Source of the DNA: CAVLDP01 sp963661945
GTDB lineage: Bacteria; Bacillota; Clostridia; Lachnospirales; Lachnospiraceae
Assembly (NCBI GenBank): GCA_963661945.1
Contig: CAVLDP010000009.1
Coordinates: forward strand, 4,741-68,740
DNA: 64,000 bases
Reading direction: 5' to 3'
Every line of letters begins with the position of its first letter. Position 1 is the first letter of the stretch. Shown here piece by piece: positions 1-7,914 of the stretch. A model generated the notes under the pieces. That model saw only the letters and a program-made list of their open reading frames with translations, made no database searches and was not told the origin of the DNA. The translations under genes were made by a program, and so were the position numbers.

Positions 1-760
1 GATAAGGATGATCGAAGATATCCTCGGTAGATCCAGTCTCCACAAGTCCGCCCAAGTACATAACACCAACCGTATCTGAGATGTGCTCTACAACAGACAG
101 GTCATGTGAAATGAAGAGGTAAGTCAGATTACGCTCCTTCTGAAGGTCAGAAAGCAGGTTGATAATCTGCGCCTGAATGGATACGTCGAGGGCAGATACA
201 GCCTCATCGCAGACTACGAATTCAGGATTCAGAGCCAGAGCCCTGGCAATACAGATACGCTGTCTCTGTCCACCGGAGAACTCGTGTGGATAACGGTTCT
301 TGTAATATTCTGGAAGACCGCAGTCGCTCATAACCTTGGATACATATTCATCATATTCAGCATCTGGCACGATGTGGTGCTCGCGAACAGCCTCTCCGAT
401 AATCTCGCCAACAGGCATTCTAGGAGAGAGAGAAGAATAAGGATCCTGGAAGATAATCTGCATCTTGGTACGAAGGTCGCGAAGCTGCTTCTTATCGAGA
501 GTGCTTATGTCTACCCCATTGAAGAGAACTTCTCCGTCTGTCTTCTCGATGAGTCGAAGAAGAGTACGGCCGGTGGTTGATTTACCACATCCGGACTCAC
601 CTACGAGTCCCATGGTAGTTCCGCGCTTGATGGAAAATGAAACATCATCTACAGCCTTGACGGATCCGGTCTCACCGCCGAAGAAGCCACCCTTAATTGG
701 GAAGTATTTCTTCAGATGAGATACGGTAAGGATATTATCGTTATTCATTTCATTACTCAT
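1..760 (-). CDS. oppF: Oligopeptide ABC transporter ATPase, OppF type (partial, 3' end outside window)
   Basis: Second ATPase of a peptide importer, hydrolysing ATP on the cytoplasmic face. About 253 codons are visible; the gene runs off the left edge. The translated minus strand shows the Walker A stretch GESGCGKST, the signature SGGQRQR and a Walker B followed by DEAVSALD, all intact. The start at 760 has an AAGGAGG about 9 nt upstream, and its first codons overlap the end of oppD by 8 nt in another frame, so the two ATPases are probably translationally coupled. OppF rather than DppF is a naming choice; the peptide specificity cannot be read. Confidence 0.93.
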   Translation of the reverse strand, partial: MSNEMNNDNILTVSHLKKYFPIKGGFFGGETGSVKAVDDVSFSIKRGTTMGLVGESGCGKSTTGRTLLRLIEKTDGEVLFNGVDISTLDKKQLRDLRTKMQIIFQDPYSSLSPRMPVGEIIGEAVREHHIVPDAEYDEYVSKVMSDCGLPEYYKNRYPHEFSGGQRQRICIARALALNPEFVVCDEAVSALDVSIQAQIINLLSDLQKERNLTYLFISHDLSVVEHISDTVGVMYLGGLVETGSTEDIFDHPY

Positions 761-1913
761 GGAGATTTCCTCCTTCCTTGGCACATCTGTGACAAGCTAC
801 CATATGTGTAGGTGATACATAGTATTCTGCTGGATAATCGCCATCGCAGCCTTCTACACACATCTCACAACGGTTCTTGAAGTAGCAGTGGTTTGGCAGG
901 TCTACAGGGTTAGGTACGGAACCTGGAATGCTGTAGAGCTTGTCGGTATGCTTGCCAACAACAGGCTTGGAATTCATAAGACCGATTGTGTAAGGATGAC
1001 GTGGATCCTTGAAGATCTCGCGTGCGGTTCCCTTCTCTACAACTCGGCCAGCGTACATTACAACAACATAGTCAGCCATCTCTGCAACTACACCAAGATC
1101 ATGGGTAATCAGCATGATGGAAGAATTGATCTGATCCTTCAACTCACGAAGAAGGTCCAGAATCTGAGCCTGGATAGTAACATCAAGTGCTGTGGTAGGC
1201 TCATCTGCAATGATAAGCTTAGGATCGCAGCCAAGAGCCATGGCAATCATGATACGCTGACGCATACCACCAGAGAGCTCATGTGGGTACATGGAGTAGA
1301 CGCCTTCCTTGTTGGCAATTCCAACCTTCTCAAGCATCTCCATTGTACGGGCCTTTACTTCTTCCTTGGACCAGGTTGGATTATGAAGTGCGATAATCTC
1401 ATCAATCTGGTCGCCAATACGAAATACTGGGTTCAGGGAAGTCATAGGCTCCTGGAAGATCATACCCATTTCTGCGCCACGCAGGCTCTGCATTACGGAT
1501 GCAGGAGCATTTACTACATTGACGGTCTGGTTCTTACCCTTGAAACGAATCTCACCTTCTACGGTCTGTCCCTGAGGACGCTGAACTAACTGCATCAGAG
1601 AGAGGGAGGTTACGGACTTGCCGCAACCAGACTCACCTACGATACCTACGGTCTTACCTTCAGGAACATCGAAGGATACACCATTTACTGACTTGACAAC
1701 ACCGATATCTGTGAAGAAAAAGGTGTGTACATTATCAAATTCTACGCAGTTCTCAGGATTCTTCATCTCTGTGACATATTCGGACTCAGGGATGTTCTTG
1801 CGATTTCTTTTCTTCTCAATCTCGCTTGTGATCTTGCGGTTCTCCTTGGAGATACGGCGAGATTCCTTGGCTGAGATATAATCATCATCTTTATTATTGT
1901 TGAAAATTCCCAT
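753..1913 (-). CDS. oppD: Oligopeptide ABC transporter ATPase, OppD type
   Basis: First ATPase of the peptide importer. In 386 residues: Walker A GESGCGKS at about 93-100, signature LSGGMRQR at about 213-220, Walker B LIIADEPT at about 233-240, then the C-terminal oligopeptide-transporter region with a cysteine cluster (CYFKNRCEMC...CHRC) of the kind seen in OppD/DppD proteins. The first 55 or so residues are a charged, Lys/Glu-rich extension ahead of the ABC fold, longer than usual. SD AGGAGAG precedes the start. It lies 9 nt after oppC and overlaps oppF by 8 nt. Confidence 0.95.
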   Translation of the reverse strand: MGIFNNNKDDDYISAKESRRISKENRKITSEIEKKRNRKNIPESEYVTEMKNPENCVEFDNVHTFFFTDIGVVKSVNGVSFDVPEGKTVGIVGESGCGKSVTSLSLMQLVQRPQGQTVEGEIRFKGKNQTVNVVNAPASVMQSLRGAEMGMIFQEPMTSLNPVFRIGDQIDEIIALHNPTWSKEEVKARTMEMLEKVGIANKEGVYSMYPHELSGGMRQRIMIAMALGCDPKLIIADEPTTALDVTIQAQILDLLRELKDQINSSIMLITHDLGVVAEMADYVVVMYAGRVVEKGTAREIFKDPRHPYTIGLMNSKPVVGKHTDKLYSIPGSVPNPVDLPNHCYFKNRCEMCVEGCDGDYPAEYYVSPTHMVACHRCAKEGGNLHE

Positions 1914-1922
1914 CTTTCTCTC

Positions 1923-3452
1923 CTATCTCTTCATCTTAGGGTCGAATGCATCACGCAGACCATCACCGATAAAGTTAAATGCAAGTACAGTAAAGAGAAT
2001 TAGAAGTCCGGCAGGAATCCATACGAATGGATAGTTGCTCATGACATAAGAATCATTTACCGCATTGATAATTGAACCCCAGGTTGCTGCTGGGTATTTA
2101 ACGCCAAGTCCGAGGAAGGACAGAGTTGCCTCTGTCAGGATGACGTCACCAATTCCCATAGATGCAAATACAATCAGCTGAGGAATAACATTTGGAATCA
2201 GGTGCTTGAAGATACGGCGCTTAACGCTGATGCCAGTAGCTTCTGCAGCAATCATGAATTCCTGCTCACGAAGGGAGAGAATCTGTCCACGTACAATACG
2301 GGCAATTCCAACCCAGCCGATTACAGACATAATAATACACAGTAGGTAAATACGAGCTGTAGATGATACCTGATAGTAATCCATTACAGAGCCTAGGATT
2401 AAGTATAGAGGCATGATTGGAATACAGTATACGATATCTACAATTCGCATAATCAGGTTGTCTACCCAACCACCGAAATATCCAGCAAGTCCACCGAAGA
2501 TGACACCGAGAAGTGTCTCAATTATTACAACGACAAAACCGATTAAGAGGGAGATTCTACCACCGTACATAAGTCGGGTAAGAAGGTCCATACCATTGGC
2601 ATCGGTTCCGGAAGGATGGCTCAGGGAAGGCTTGGCATAAGTATCGATGACGCGAGCTTCCTTGTAGAGCTTGATGGTATACTCACCATTCTCACCATCA
2701 ATCAGGAATTCTGTATCTTCTCCATCTATCGTATAGTTGAAGGAAGTCTTATTGGAAGAAATGGCCTCGCTAACGGCATCCTTGAAATCAGGAGTCAAGT
2801 ATACTTCCGATGATACAGCATTGATGTTCATGCTGGAGACATAGGCATATGGCTGGCCATCTGCAGTAGAAACGGTGATGGAATCTTCGGAGCTTGTGTC
2901 CAGAAGATAATCAACTCCATTCACGGAAATGGTCTCGCTTGCATTCTCAATACCGCTTAGAACGGCACTGGCGAAATCATAGCCAAGTGTTACGTCCGAA
3001 GAATATGCGGTGAAGGATAATTTGCAGGCAATAGCTGCAGGTTGTCCAAGAACATTTACGAAGTAAGCATTGTCAGAAATCTTCTCGATAGACATAGCCT
3101 GTCCATCACGAGATTCAAATTCATAGTTTCCTGTGGAAGAAGCAATAATTATCTTGGACAGGGCATCGGATGGAAGAGTGGCACCATCCTTGGTGATTAG
3201 CTGAAAATCAGTGATCTCTGTCACACCAGCGTAATCCTTCTTCACAGTGTCTGTGGTATAGAAGACCTGGCTCTGTGAGTATGGAGTGAGCAGGCCACCA
3301 ACAAATGCAAATAGGAACATTGCAATAATAATAACTAGTCCAGCGATAGCAAGACGATTCTGAAAGAAACGCTTTGCCACCATCATTCCAGGGGACAGGA
3401 CACGGACGCGGTGTTCCTGACCGAGTGTTGAATTCTTTGATTCGTTCGCCAT
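1923..3452 (-). CDS. oppC: Oligopeptide ABC transporter permease OppC with large repeat insertion
   Basis: Membrane permease of the peptide importer. At 509 residues it is about 200 longer than usual OppC. Residues 1-55 hold the cytosolic N-terminus and first membrane helix (about 33-52). Residues about 93-275 are an extra domain that should face outside. From about HPSGTDANGMDLLTRL onward the usual OppC core follows, including the EAATG-type coupling loop (AAEATGIS). The insert looks like three imperfect repeats of about 60 residues (93-154, 155-217, 218-275) sharing a DF..AV...I start and a later DG..Y. SD AAAGGAGG lies upstream of 3452. The insert may contact the unusually long OppA; that is inference. 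Confidence 0.93.
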   Translation of the reverse strand: MANESKNSTLGQEHRVRVLSPGMMVAKRFFQNRLAIAGLVIIIAMFLFAFVGGLLTPYSQSQVFYTTDTVKKDYAGVTEITDFQLITKDGATLPSDALSKIIIASSTGNYEFESRDGQAMSIEKISDNAYFVNVLGQPAAIACKLSFTAYSSDVTLGYDFASAVLSGIENASETISVNGVDYLLDTSSEDSITVSTADGQPYAYVSSMNINAVSSEVYLTPDFKDAVSEAISSNKTSFNYTIDGEDTEFLIDGENGEYTIKLYKEARVIDTYAKPSLSHPSGTDANGMDLLTRLMYGGRISLLIGFVVVIIETLLGVIFGGLAGYFGGWVDNLIMRIVDIVYCIPIMPLYLILGSVMDYYQVSSTARIYLLCIIMSVIGWVGIARIVRGQILSLREQEFMIAAEATGISVKRRIFKHLIPNVIPQLIVFASMGIGDVILTEATLSFLGLGVKYPAATWGSIINAVNDSYVMSNYPFVWIPAGLLILFTVLAFNFIGDGLRDAFDPKMKR

Positions 3453-3464
3453 GACTGCCTCCTT

Positions 3465-4451
3465 TTAATTTACTCTGACACGTGGGTCAACAACTGCATA
3501 GAGAATATCTGCAATCAGGTTGCCAAGTAGTGTCAGTACAGCTAAGAACAACATATAGAACATGGTAAATGGTATATCACCCTGAACCAAGCTCTGGTAA
3601 GACGTGTAACCGATACCGGAGATCTGGAAGAGAGTCTCGGTAATCATAGCACCACCGAAGAGGCCTGGAAGAGTAGAACCAAGCAGGGTGATGATTGGAA
3701 TTAGGGTATTGCGGAATGCGTGATGATTGATAACGCGATTCTCGGAAAGTCCCTTGGCACGTGCGGTACGGATATAATCAGAATTCAGTACTTCAAGCAT
3801 GTTGGCACGGGTGTATCTCATAAGAGAACCAATGCTGACTACGGTAAGTGTAATGGTTGGAAGTACGAAATGCTGAACGGTATCCATTCTCTGCATAAAT
3901 GGTGATAACTGGTCATGCATACGACCAACCATACCATAGAGGTCGAACCATCCAAGCTTTACGGAGAAGATATATTTCAGAATCGTCGCAAAGAAGAAGG
4001 ATGGCAGAGAAATACCAATCAGGGCCAGAACCGTAATTGTATAATCCAGCTTGGAATATTGCTTCCGGGCTGCTGCGATACCGAGCGGAATGGCGATTAG
4101 AATCTCTAGAATGAAGGATGCAAGCGCCAGTCCAAAGGAATACCAGATGACATCCTTGAATTTCTCGATAACTGGCTTATTCCAGTACCAAGAATCACCG
4201 AAGTCTCCAGTTATAGCATGAGAAGCCCAAGAGAAATATCCCTGAACCACACCAGTATCCAGTCCATATTGGGCATTTAATTGTTCAACCCATTCGTCAT
4301 AGGACTTAGAGCCAGGATGAGTTGACAGCGTACGTGCCTGTGACTCTACATAGGAAGTAGGCAGACATCTCATCAAGCCATAGATAATCATAGAAACAAA
4401 GACCAAGATCACTGCGGAAATCAGAATTCGCTTCACTAAAAATTTCTTCAT
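3465..4451 (-). CDS. oppB: Oligopeptide ABC transporter permease OppB
   Basis: Partner permease to OppC. It has 328 residues with an N-terminal membrane helix (about 9-30), the conserved early segment around the GDFG motif, then the multi-helix BPD_transp_1 core with the coupling-loop sequence RTARAKGLSE and a C-terminal DPRVRVN, all typical of OppB/DppB. Size is normal for the family. SD AAAGGAG lies 9-10 nt before the start. It is separated from oppA by 192 nt that contain a strong GC hairpin and from oppC by 12 nt. Confidence 0.95.
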   Translation of the reverse strand: MKKFLVKRILISAVILVFVSMIIYGLMRCLPTSYVESQARTLSTHPGSKSYDEWVEQLNAQYGLDTGVVQGYFSWASHAITGDFGDSWYWNKPVIEKFKDVIWYSFGLALASFILEILIAIPLGIAAARKQYSKLDYTITVLALIGISLPSFFFATILKYIFSVKLGWFDLYGMVGRMHDQLSPFMQRMDTVQHFVLPTITLTVVSIGSLMRYTRANMLEVLNSDYIRTARAKGLSENRVINHHAFRNTLIPIITLLGSTLPGLFGGAMITETLFQISGIGYTSYQSLVQGDIPFTMFYMLFLAVLTLLGNLIADILYAVVDPRVRVN

Positions 4452-4589
4452 GATGAAGCACTCCTTTTATAAAATACTTTTACTTATAGTAATTCCGTCC
4501 TCTTTACAGAAAAGGAATTACATAAATCGACAATCTGTCTAATTATATATAGAAAATCAGATTTGTCAATCTATGTAATTCCTCTTGAG

Positions 4590-4607
4590 GCGGGGCAGCT
4601 GCCCCGC
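4590..4607 (-). other. GC-rich stem-loop between oppA and oppB
   Basis: A perfect 18-nt palindrome, GCGGGGC-AGCT-GCCCCGC, can fold as a 7-bp all-GC stem with an AGCT tetraloop. No U-run follows on the minus strand, so it is not a classical terminator. In binding-protein ABC operons such hairpins commonly protect the upstream mRNA from 3' exonucleases or attenuate read-through, giving more OppA than permease. That role here is inference. Confidence 0.55.
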
Positions 4608-4643
4608 GACAAAAGAAATTATCATCTGAAAATGTAAGAATAA

Positions 4644-6905
4644 TTACTTGGTAGCAACCTTCTCAATCTCAGAAATGTAACCATAATTGGTTGTTAAATC
4701 ACTAGGAAGGTTATCAACGTCTACACGCTCAGAAGAGTAGATTACAGATTCCTGTCTCTGATATACAGGGATTTCAACTGCGAAATCTACGACATAATCA
4801 AGAGCTTCCTTGTAGATTGCCTTACGTACAGACTGATCTGCAGTAGTACGTCCTTCCTCTACTAACTGATCTAACTCGTCAGAATTGATGTGATAGTAGT
4901 TGGTAGCACCATTTGAGTGATAGATCTGATACATATCAGGATCTAAGGTTGCCTGCCAAGCTGCACACCAGAGCTCTGCCTGTCCTGCGTCAATAGCATC
5001 CCAAAGCTGAGAAGTATCGGTCAGGTCTGTGATATTCAGAGTAAAGCCGATAGATGCAAGAGCTTCAGATGCAGCAGTTAAGATACCGAAGGATGGGTGG
5101 TCACCAGAACCTGATGCACCGATCATGATCTCGTAAGTATCCTTGGCACCATCTGGTACAGAAGAGATCTTGCCGTCAGAACCGAATTCGAATCCAGCAG
5201 CCTTCAGGTAACCTACAGCAGCATCAAGAGCTGCAGCATACTTCTCATCTTCTGTCATGCTGTCTGTGTAGATATCATTTCCATCAACATCCTTAGAGAA
5301 TGCAACAGAATAATCAGCGTCAGACTTCTTAGGTGCTGCCCATGAAGTGTTAGAGATTGGATAGTCAATAACGGATGCAGCATCGCCATAGTAAGAATCG
5401 ATTACTACGTCTCTGTATACACAAAGAACAGTTGCGATAGCCTTACGAAGGGCAATTGACTGCTCTGATGCATGATCAGAACCAACCTTGACATTCTCAG
5501 AGTCCATACCGATGTAGCCGTATCCTCTGTAGTCATTTAGCTGAGTAGTAAGAACATCGCCAGAAAGCTCGCCATTTGAGTTCTCACCCTGGATCTGTGC
5601 AACTGCTTCCTTAGAGATAGAAGGCTCAGCAATATCAACAGTACCCTGGATTAAAGCATTTAACTTATCAGACTCAGAAGTAGTCTTAAGCTGGATGTTC
5701 TTGGTTACAGGAGCACCCTTGTAGTAAGACTCATTTGCCTCGAAGTAGCAGATCTTGTTCTCATACTTCACGAACTTGTATGGGCCAGCTCCAAGAGGAG
5801 TTGTAGTCTTAGACTTTACAGTAGACAGATCACCCTTTGTGAAACCAAACTGATGAGCATCATAATCATATGCATCATCGCTACCATAGTAGTGGAGTGG
5901 GCAAACAGCTACAGCGAAGTTGTAGATAGAAGTTGCATCGTAAGATGAAGTAGTTACTCTTACTGAGTAGTCACCAGTCTTCTCGATACCTTCGATGTAG
6001 TCTGCAGACTCGCCAGTCTCGATAGATGCTGAATAGTAATCAGCATTATCACCAAGCTCAGCATTGATTAAGTCGCTGATAGAAGAACCAGCAGTCTCAG
6101 CATTGATTCCAGAATCTGACAGATCATAGCCATAATTGTCAACCATAGCCTGGAAGAAGTCCTCTGTAGTAGCATCCTCAGCAAGCTCATAACCCCAGTT
6201 TGCAGCACAAGCAGCAACTGAGTCGCCTTCTGCGTTGTAGCCATTAGCGATGCAGAAGTCTACGATTTCCTGAGCAAATGCGCTACCAGCTGTCTTGAAA
6301 GCAGTCCAATAGGTTGTGTACTCATCTTCTGTGTATGCATCTGTTGCGCTATATCCAGCATCACCAGCATTCAGAATCAGAGAGCTACGCTGTTCCATAC
6401 CGCTTCTGTATGCATCCATACCAACGATTGGTGTTGCGTAGAAGGTTGCAGAACCATCATAAGCTGGATCTGCTAATACGTAGAATGTGAAGATAAGATC
6501 GTCAGCGGTGAGAGCTTCACCATCTGAGAATGTTACATCTTCGCGAAGATCGAAGTCGTATGTTACGGTTCCGTCCTCATTCTCTGTTACAGTACAGTTT
6601 GCAAGGGATGAGTAGTCGTAAGAAGTACCATTGTACTCACGAGTCTCTCCATCCTTACCGTTCAGGACCATCTCACCTGCACGGTCATTGATCAGAAGGT
6701 AAGCAGCTGTTAAATCTGCTACATTCAGATCAGGTACAGAAGCAGCGAAGAATTCGCTGAATTTCTCACTGAAATCGTCACTTGCGATTACGAGTGGAGT
6801 GTCTTGGCTTCCACTTTCGGATGAGCTAGAATTGCCGCATCCAGCAAGAGAAGCAACCATGGTTCCAGCCAGAAGAACTGACAGGAAGCGCTTCCATTTT
6901 TTCAT
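4644..6905 (-). CDS. oppA: Oligopeptide-binding lipoprotein OppA
   Basis: Extracytoplasmic solute-binding protein (family 5) that captures peptides for OppBCDF. Residues 1-23 are a lipoprotein signal ending in the lipobox LAGC, followed by a Ser-rich linker. The family-5 pattern is recognisable, such as TVTYDFDLREDVTFSDGEALTADD in the first half. At 753 residues it is about 200 longer than usual; the extra material is mainly around 150-290. SD AAGGAGG precedes the start at 6905. It is first in the opp gene order. Confidence 0.93.
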   Translation of the reverse strand: MKKWKRFLSVLLAGTMVASLAGCGNSSSSESGSQDTPLVIASDDFSEKFSEFFAASVPDLNVADLTAAYLLINDRAGEMVLNGKDGETREYNGTSYDYSSLANCTVTENEDGTVTYDFDLREDVTFSDGEALTADDLIFTFYVLADPAYDGSATFYATPIVGMDAYRSGMEQRSSLILNAGDAGYSATDAYTEDEYTTYWTAFKTAGSAFAQEIVDFCIANGYNAEGDSVAACAANWGYELAEDATTEDFFQAMVDNYGYDLSDSGINAETAGSSISDLINAELGDNADYYSASIETGESADYIEGIEKTGDYSVRVTTSSYDATSIYNFAVAVCPLHYYGSDDAYDYDAHQFGFTKGDLSTVKSKTTTPLGAGPYKFVKYENKICYFEANESYYKGAPVTKNIQLKTTSESDKLNALIQGTVDIAEPSISKEAVAQIQGENSNGELSGDVLTTQLNDYRGYGYIGMDSENVKVGSDHASEQSIALRKAIATVLCVYRDVVIDSYYGDAASVIDYPISNTSWAAPKKSDADYSVAFSKDVDGNDIYTDSMTEDEKYAAALDAAVGYLKAAGFEFGSDGKISSVPDGAKDTYEIMIGASGSGDHPSFGILTAASEALASIGFTLNITDLTDTSQLWDAIDAGQAELWCAAWQATLDPDMYQIYHSNGATNYYHINSDELDQLVEEGRTTADQSVRKAIYKEALDYVVDFAVEIPVYQRQESVIYSSERVDVDNLPSDLTTNYGYISEIEKVATK

Positions 6906-6940
6906 AATATTCCTCCTTAAATGATAAATGAAAATATATG

Positions 6941-6962
6941 AAAACCCTGAAATGGCAGGGTT
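6941..6962 (-). terminator. Hairpin between membrane-protein gene and oppA (terminator or attenuator)
   Basis: On the minus strand AACCCTG-CCATTT-CAGGGTT is followed by a short T-rich tail. It lies in the 67 nt between the stop at 6973 and the oppA start. The U-run is only about four bases, so partial termination is as likely as full. I see no convincing separate opp promoter in this gap, so read-through from upstream may feed the operon. Confidence 0.5.
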
Positions 6963-6972
6963 ATCACCAAAA

Positions 6973-7500
6973 TTAGTGCTTGTCGATGGTTAGATTCGTG
7001 TAATTTCGATCGAAAAATCGACCAAAGGAAAGTGCGACAAGCAGGAGCAGAATCAGAAGTCCTAGGTAAATGCATTCCCGAAGGAGGTCAATCTGATCTC
7101 GATGCAGGATGATAAATAACAGATCCAGAACGATATTGCATCCGCTAAGTGCGAGAATCCCATAGACAGATCTTCTCATGCGAACGATGCCTCCGTCGTA
7201 GTCCGCCTTCTCCATAGCAATCTCAGCGTGGAAATAGGTAAAGGCGCCAATCAGCATATAGGCTGTTGGAAGAAACAGGAAAATATAAGGATAGACAACC
7301 CAAGCGGTTCTTGAGGAATCTGGATTGAGAAGTCCGAGGATAATCTCTATAGCCAAAAAGATAAATCCATAGAGCAGATTCTGCCAGTTGGTCTTCTTCT
7401 TATCCTCTTCCGTCAGATGGAGTGTGTATCGGTCTCCGATATAGACGAATTGCCCATTCATCTGTGGAGCATAATCATTCTTGTATTTATTCTTAAGCAT
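6973..7500 (-). CDS. Small integral membrane protein of unknown function
   Basis: I do not recognise a family. The 175-residue product starts with a polar segment of about 40 residues (with IGDRYTLHL), then has four hydrophobic segments consistent with membrane helices at roughly 42-62, 70-92, 111-135 and 143-163, with KADYDGG and RMRRS between the pairs. I chose the ATG at 7500 because AAAGG lies 7-8 nt upstream; the frame stays open to 7638 but the extra residues do not look coding. It precedes the opp operon on the same strand and may be co-transcribed with it. Confidence 0.6.
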   Translation of the reverse strand: MLKNKYKNDYAPQMNGQFVYIGDRYTLHLTEEDKKKTNWQNLLYGFIFLAIEIILGLLNPDSSRTAWVVYPYIFLFLPTAYMLIGAFTYFHAEIAMEKADYDGGIVRMRRSVYGILALSGCNIVLDLLFIILHRDQIDLLRECIYLGLLILLLLVALSFGRFFDRNYTNLTIDKH

Positions 7501-7546
7501 TATGACCTTTCGAGGAATAAAACCCCCATGTGAGTATTTATTCATC

Positions 7547-7566
7547 TTGCATGAATTCTTATGCAA
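7547..7566. repeat. Inverted repeat TTGCAT...ATGCAA upstream of the membrane-protein gene
   Basis: A 6-8-6 inverted repeat (TTGCAT, 8-nt spacer containing GAATTC, ATGCAA) lies about 50 nt upstream of the start at 7500. On the minus strand one arm could also act as a weak -35. It may be an operator; I cannot assign a regulator. Confidence 0.35.
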
Positions 7567-7640
7567 ATTCGGTATGATAGGTTGCTTGCGTGATATGGGG
7601 TGAATTGAAACACATATATATAGGAAGAAAGTGCCCACAT

Positions 7641-7716
7641 CTCGCTTTTGCTTGTTAAAGTGTTATCTGATGAAAGAGCACCCGTTAGGGCGCAAAAAAG
7701 CAAGGATAACATTAAC
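7641..7716 (-). ncRNA. Unidentified structured RNA element, possible pseudoknot or switch
   Basis: Read on the minus strand, 7716-7705 pairs with 7667-7654 (12 bp with a 2-nt bulge). Inside is a hairpin GCGCCC-TAAC-GGGTGC (7693-7678). The stretch CTTGCTTTT (7704-7696), inside the outer stem, is complementary over 9 bp to AAAAGCGAG (7649-7641), just beyond it. This gives either a pseudoknot or two exclusive folds. In two helices a G-U pair on the minus strand would be an A-C mismatch on the plus strand, which favours the minus strand as the functional RNA, in the leader of the gene at 7500. It matches no riboswitch family I recognise. The region 7501-7914 has no gene. Confidence 0.4.
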
Positions 7717-7733
7717 GTTCATAATTATACAAC

Positions 7734-7866
7734 CTTGATTTGGGGCTTTTCAACTAAAATCAAGAATAGGAGAGAGAATTCAACAAGGCTGTTTTAAGTT
7801 GAATGAAATTCACCACCTACATCTAGAAAGGCGCAACTATATTTTGTGATTGCTGAGATAGTTGAA
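7734..7866. repeat. Cluster of inverted repeats and TTCAAC motifs upstream of the ATPase gene
   Basis: Two perfect inverted repeats occur: CTTGATTT (7734-7741) with AAATCAAG (7757-7764), and ATTCAAC (7778-7784) with GTTGAAT (7798-7804). The hexamer TTCAAC or its complement recurs at 7749, 7779, 7798 and 7861, the last just before the -10 of the promoter at 7850. This could be a binding array for a regulator; none can be named. Confidence 0.35.
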
Positions 7867-7878
7867 ACATATTACAAT
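7850..7878 (+). promoter_or_regulatory. Sigma-A promoter of the ATPase gene
   Basis: TTGCTG (7850-7855), a 17-nt spacer and TACAAT (7873-7878) lie about 37 nt before the start at 7915. The -35 is weak and the -10 good. Confidence 0.5.
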
Positions 7879-7914
7879 ATAAAGGCATGACAAGAGGTAA
7901 GGAGACTAGATGGG

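Noticed and set aside
888..1589. Open frame of 233 codons on the plus strand inside oppD
   Set aside because: It is antisense to intact OppD, has no SD and its sequence looks like a shadow frame.
7652..7668. Second Rex site near 7654 (TTGTTAA followed by TTATC)
   Set aside because: Only the left half matches; the right half is TTATCTG, not TTAACAA. Similar half-sites at 50381 and 9328 were also dropped.
7654..7716. A c-di-GMP (GEMM) riboswitch at the structured element
   Set aside because: A GGGCGCAAAAAAGC stretch on the plus strand looked similar, but the GEMM core and tetraloop-receptor pattern are missing and base pairing favours the other strand.
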